Shown: positions 61,033-64,000 of the stretch, one piece after another
Numbering within the stretch: position 1 is the first letter of the stretch
How the letters are laid out: each line of letters opens with the position of its first letter
Assembly: GCF_014644295.1 (NCBI RefSeq)
Contig: NZ_BMKK01000004.1
Location: forward strand, 248,001 to 312,000
Reading direction: 5' to 3'
From: Emticicia aquatilis
GTDB lineage: Bacteria; Bacteroidota; Bacteroidia; Cytophagales; Spirosomataceae
DNA length: 64,000 nt
Notes under the pieces: model-generated
Database searches by the model: none
What the model was told of the DNA's origin: nothing
Seen by the model: the letters and a program-made list of their open reading frames with translations, nothing else
Translations under genes and position numbers: made by a program

Positions 61033-61977
61033 TTAAATCCATTTTCGGCGTTTAAAGAAGAACAAAAAGCCTAATGAAGAGGTAACCATCAAGATTACGG
61101 CAATCCAAAAACCAAATGGATGGTCGGTAGTCGGAATCAAAGGGTAGTTCATTCCGAAAACACCCGCAATGAGTGTTGGTGGCAAAAAACAGATTGTAAC
61201 GACTGTGAAAATCTTAATAATTTCGTTTTGTTCGAGGTTAATCAAACCCATGAAAGTATCTTGAAGGTATTCCAAACGTTCAAAATTAAAAGTAGTATAT
61301 TCGAGCAAGGAACTAATGTCTTTCAACACAATTCTCAAACGCTCTTTGCGGTCTTCGGGAAAATAAATGCTACGTAAAATCTGTGAAAGCACTCGTTGTT
61401 TGTCAATGATACTTTCACGAATCATCATTGTATTTTCTTGTAAATTATTGATTCTGAGTAGCGAATCTTGTTTGGGTTTCTTTTCACGGCTAAGGGTTCG
61501 GCTAATATTTTTTACTTCTTTCGACATCGCCTCCAACAAATCGGCATCTGATTCGATGCGGGTTTCGAGCAATACCAGTAAAATATCAACGCCATCTTTA
61601 AAAACCTCCTCTCCTATCTTGATTTTCTTTACCGTATCGGCAAATGTTTTTGAATCTCCCTGACGAAAAGTAAACAAAATATTATCTCGAATCAGAAACG
61701 AAACAGGATAAAAAGAATATCCATCATTTTCGGAAAGTAGGAAGTTGGAGTTGGCATTGATGGTATTGTTCTGCTCAAAATACCTTGCACTACTCTCAAT
61801 CTCAACGATTTCTTGCGGAGTTTGAAAACTGATATTGCATTTGGTTTCAACCCATTCTTCTTCATCGCTGGTGGCTGATTGCAAATCTACCCACATTAAG
61901 TTTTTAAGTAAACCGAGTTCTCTTACATCGGTTTCTTTCATTACTTGTTTGCCATGTTTATAAAATATCCTTACCAT
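61033..61977 (-). CDS. corA: CorA-family magnesium/cobalt transporter
   Basis: The 314-residue product has a cytoplasmic alpha/beta domain, a long helix, and two C-terminal membrane helices with the G-M-N signature (V-F-G-M-N-Y-P near 272) that forms the Mg2+ selectivity filter. The C-terminus is basic (K-R-R-K-W-I), as usual. It takes up Mg2+ and possibly Co2+ or Ni2+. The purN gene ends 20 bp upstream on the same strand. Confidence 0.93.
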   Translation of the reverse strand: MVRIFYKHGKQVMKETDVRELGLLKNLMWVDLQSATSDEEEWVETKCNISFQTPQEIVEIESSARYFEQNNTINANSNFLLSENDGYSFYPVSFLIRDNILFTFRQGDSKTFADTVKKIKIGEEVFKDGVDILLVLLETRIESDADLLEAMSKEVKNISRTLSREKKPKQDSLLRINNLQENTMMIRESIIDKQRVLSQILRSIYFPEDRKERLRIVLKDISSLLEYTTFNFERLEYLQDTFMGLINLEQNEIIKIFTVVTICFLPPTLIAGVFGMNYPLIPTTDHPFGFWIAVILMVTSSLGFLFFFKRRKWI

Positions 61978-61997
61978 CCTATCCTCAATTTTAAGGC

Positions 61998-62561
61998 TTA
62001 TTCAATCAATTTTTCGATAACTTCGGGGAAATGAATGTGTTCGAGGGCCTGCACTTTTTTAGCAACGTCATCGGGTGTATCAGTTGGTACGACCTCACAT
62101 TTTGCTTGAAAAATAATTTTCCCTTCGTCATAATGCTCATTTACGTAATGAATCGTTATACCAGATTCTTTTTCTCCTGCTTCCACAACGGCTTCATGCA
62201 CAAAATGCCCCCACATACCCTTACCACCGTATTTTGGTAACAATGCAGGATGAATATTAATGATTTTATTTGGAAATGCTTTTACTAAGTTTTCGGGAAT
62301 TAACCACAGAAAACCAGCCAAAATGACTAAGTCGATTTGTTGTTTTTGCAGTAAATCAACGATTTTATTAGTCTTTGAAAATGTCTTTTTGTCAAACAAA
62401 ACTGTTGGAATTCCAAGCCTACGTCCACGCTCAATTACACCAGCCGTGGGATTATTAGTTAAAAATAGTTCTATACTAACTGATTCATTATCAGTAAAAT
62501 AATTAGTTATTCGTTCGGCATTACTTCCCGAACCCGAAGCAAAAATAGCAATTCGTGTCAT
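61998..62561 (-). CDS. purN: Phosphoribosylglycinamide formyltransferase
   Basis: The 187-residue product has the GART signature: A-S-G-S-G-S-N-A near 9, L-A-G-F-L-W near 80, the catalytic N-I-H-P-A-L-L-P near 100 (Asn and His), G-I-T-I-H-Y-V near 135 and D-E-G-K-I-I near 145 (Asp). It transfers a formyl group from 10-formyl-THF to GAR in purine synthesis. Other pur genes are not adjacent. Confidence 0.95.
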   Translation of the reverse strand: MTRIAIFASGSGSNAERITNYFTDNESVSIELFLTNNPTAGVIERGRRLGIPTVLFDKKTFSKTNKIVDLLQKQQIDLVILAGFLWLIPENLVKAFPNKIINIHPALLPKYGGKGMWGHFVHEAVVEAGEKESGITIHYVNEHYDEGKIIFQAKCEVVPTDTPDDVAKKVQALEHIHFPEVIEKLIE

Positions 62562-62582
62562 TTACTTAATGTTGAATGCGTC

Positions 62583-62632
62583 AATGAGTGAATGATAGAA
62601 TGAAAAAAACATCATTCTATCATTCACTCATT
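62583..62632. repeat. Perfect 20-bp inverted repeat, second copy of a dispersed element
   Basis: AATGAGTGAATGATAGAATG (62583-62602) pairs perfectly with its complement (62613-62632) across 10 nt. The first 19 bases of the arm also occur at 23231-23249. It is upstream of purN on the minus strand, 22 bp from its ATG. Confidence 0.75.
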
Positions 62633-62690
62633 CAAAATTAATTTTTGTGCGAATCACGGTATTTTTTTTCATAAAACATTTATATCCACA

Positions 62691-62719
62691 AAAAAATCTC
62701 TGGAAGATTTCCAGAGATT
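62691..62719 (-). terminator. Terminator of the helix-hairpin membrane protein gene
   Basis: AATCTCTGGAA (62695-62705) pairs with TTCCAGAGATT (62709-62719), 3-nt loop. The A-run at 62690-62696 gives a T-run on the minus strand. Confidence 0.8.
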
Positions 62720-62759
62720 CTTTTGTAAAAACTGCATACTAAGTAAATGAAAAACTCAA

Positions 62760-63314
62760 TTAAGCTTTACCTTTATAAAGTTCATCTTGCCATTTCTTCA
62801 ATTCATCCCATTTGCCATCACGAGCTAAAGCAGCTTGGTCAGCCCAAGTGGCAGGATTATGAATTTGGAAACGAGGACCAGCTGCATCAAGAATAGATTT
62901 CATTTTTTCTACCGAGGTATCAGCCAACTCGGCAAAAGTATAAATACCTGCATTATTGAATAATTCTTCGATTTTAGGCCCGATACCCTCAACGATTTTC
63001 AAATCGTCTTTTTTAGTTGGTGCCGCACCTGCTGCTGCTGTTAAACCTAAAGCCCCTGCAACAATTCCTGCTCCACCGCTGCCTACCGCAGTGCTTCCAC
63101 CAGCATCAACACTTACATTTGTCGATACTTTAGATTTTCTGCAAGCGTCTAATTCTCCTTCCAAGAAATTGATTCTATCTTGTAGTTCGGCCGCATGGTT
63201 TTTCCAACGATTAATTTCACGGCTCAGCCACCACCAAAGTAATAAAAGTGGTAATAAACATCCAAGAAAAACTCCCCAAGGGAAATCTGTTAACCAACAT
63301 TTGAAAAATTCCAT
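62760..63314 (-). CDS. Membrane-anchored helix-hairpin-helix protein
   Basis: The 184-residue product has one N-terminal membrane helix (about residues 10-28), a coiled-coil segment (about 35-60), a Gly/Ala-rich linker (about 66-97) and a C-terminal helix-hairpin-helix domain (D-D-L-K-I-V-E-G-I-G-P-K-I-E-E-L-F near 102-118), the same HhH type seen in ribosomal-protein-L21-linked and DUF4332-like proteins. Such domains usually bind DNA or other nucleic acid. With an OmpA-type protein gene next to it, a role at the envelope is suggested, but nothing firm can be said. Confidence 0.7.
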   Translation of the reverse strand: MEFFKCWLTDFPWGVFLGCLLPLLLLWWWLSREINRWKNHAAELQDRINFLEGELDACRKSKVSTNVSVDAGGSTAVGSGGAGIVAGALGLTAAAGAAPTKKDDLKIVEGIGPKIEELFNNAGIYTFAELADTSVEKMKSILDAAGPRFQIHNPATWADQAALARDGKWDELKKWQDELYKGKA

Positions 63315-63440
63315 TTTTTTATATTTTTAAAGTTATAAAATTTCTTAAACTGATAATTTTTAGAGTGAATTCAAGCAATCGACTATCTCAGTTTACAATT
63401 GGGTCTAACAACTATTGACTATCGACCGTTGACTTTTCTC

Positions 63441-64000
63441 TTATTCTTTTAATCTGATTGTGCTACGACGATTCTTGGCCTTTCCTTCAGGAGTATCGTT
63501 TGAAGCGATTGGCTCTTTTTCGCCCTTGCCTTCGGTAGTCATCTGCGAAGCCTTAATTCCTTCTTTTTGTAAGAATGATTTTGTTTGCTTAGCACGATTC
63601 TCTGAAAGTCGTTGATTCAGTGCATCCGAACCATCACTATCAGCATGACCAGTGATTAAAATTTGTTTGTCTGGATATTTCTCAAAATACTTTTTAGCTG
63701 TCGCAATGAAAGTTTCAACTTCGGCAGTTTTTTCAATGCCCGATTGATTCACTTTAAAATAAACATCTAATGGAGTAAACAAGATTTGTTCTTCTGGGGT
63801 TGCAGCTACTTTCACAGTATCTACTTTTACAGAGTCTGTCATTTTGGTTGAGTCAATCGCTGGAGTGGCTGCTACTACCATTGACGTTGTATCGGTAACG
63901 ATTGGCTCGCCCGAACACAAGGGTTTACGGTTGCAGTTCCACCAACCAGTGTACAACAAAGACCAAAGCAGAATCAGAAGGGGTAATAGAAATCTGTTCA
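63441..64000 (-). CDS. OmpA-family protein, partial at the window edge
   Basis: About 186 residues are visible. The C-terminal OmpA domain (about the last 105 residues) has I-L-I-T-G-H-A-D-S-D-G-S-D and L-S-E-N-R-A-K-Q-T, the peptidoglycan-binding motif. The first visible residues are N-R-F-L-L-P-L-L-I-L-L-W-S-L-L, a signal anchor, and the codon before them is (A)TG with its A just outside the window, so only one base is missing. A Thr/Val-rich linker (about 40-75) joins the anchor and the domain. It probably ties the envelope to peptidoglycan. Confidence 0.88.
   Translation of the reverse strand, partial: NRFLLPLLILLWSLLYTGWWNCNRKPLCSGEPIVTDTTSMVVAATPAIDSTKMTDSVKVDTVKVAATPEEQILFTPLDVYFKVNQSGIEKTAEVETFIATAKKYFEKYPDKQILITGHADSDGSDALNQRLSENRAKQTKSFLQKEGIKASQMTTEGKGEKEPIASNDTPEGKAKNRRSTIRLKE

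Overview
The window looks like chromosome from a member of the Bacteroidetes, most likely the order Cytophagales. I infer this from the low GC content (roughly 35-38% by eye), secreted proteins with type IX secretion (T9SS) C-terminal sorting domains (CotH-like protein, alpha-amylase), the coaX - outer-membrane protein - lptC gene order, TAnnTTTG-type -7 promoter boxes, ECF sigma/anti-sigma pairs, a Bacteroidetes-type Rho with a long N-terminal insertion, and many short palindromic intergenic repeats. I cannot name genus or species. No phage, plasmid or CRISPR locus is visible. It reads as core and near-core chromosome with a few accessory islands.

Layout. 1-5.2 kb: end of a YitT-type membrane protein gene, a beta-propeller lactonase, a DUF1801 protein, a GNAT acetyltransferase overlapping a diadenylate cyclase (cdaA), then an aminotransferase coupled to a MarC-type membrane protein. 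5.2-7.8 kb (minus): ECF sigma factor, a membrane HEAT-repeat protein in the anti-sigma position, and an exported adhesin-like protein. 8.1-10.7 kb: a large exported zinc metalloprotease. 10.8-16.2 kb (minus): a four-gene cassette of ECF sigma factor, membrane TPR protein, subtilisin-like S8 peptidase and TPR-CHAT (caspase-like) protein. Divergent from it (16.4-18.6 kb) are a stand-alone LytTR DNA-binding protein, an exported tail-fibre-like protein preceded by a 17-bp direct repeat that resembles a LytTR operator, a cysteine-rich lipoprotein and a small membrane protein. This 10.8-18.6 kb region is the best candidate for an undescribed system: a sigma-controlled two-protease module.

18.6-24 kb holds a decayed membrane-protein gene, an intact small membrane-protein gene, a secreted DNA/RNA nuclease, a CotH-kinase-like T9SS cargo, an ElaA acetyltransferase and a TatD hydrolase. 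24-31 kb holds housekeeping genes: tcdA, coaX, an outer-membrane protein gene, lptC and recN, then a helical lipoprotein / SCO / cytochrome c set. 31-36 kb holds an SdpR/SdpI-like regulator-immunity pair, thrA (fused aspartokinase-homoserine dehydrogenase), msrB and an NlpC/P60 hydrolase. 36.4-39.6 kb encodes a three-part protein (peptidase, TolB-like propeller, beta barrel). A tRNA-Ala(GGC) gene follows, directly preceded by a broken tRNA-Ala copy carrying a complementary pair of insertions.

40-48.9 kb: a lipoprotein esterase, a Dabb protein, a propeller protein, an APC permease, an SGNH hydrolase coupled to kynureninase, an SDR reductase and a YceI/MarR pair. 49-56.7 kb: a BamA-like outer-membrane protein, Maf, a T9SS-exported alpha-amylase, an orphan T9SS-sorting-domain-like ORF, a Uma2-family protein and a di-haem cytochrome. 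56.8-64 kb (minus): rho, an MscS channel, a YheT-type hydrolase, corA, purN, a helix-hairpin membrane protein and an OmpA-family lipoprotein-like protein cut by the window edge.

The intergenic DNA is rich in small dyad elements, several occurring more than once. They act as terminators between convergent genes, sit inside operons, and in three places abut a start codon. All functional assignments rest on reading motifs and family knowledge; no database search was run.
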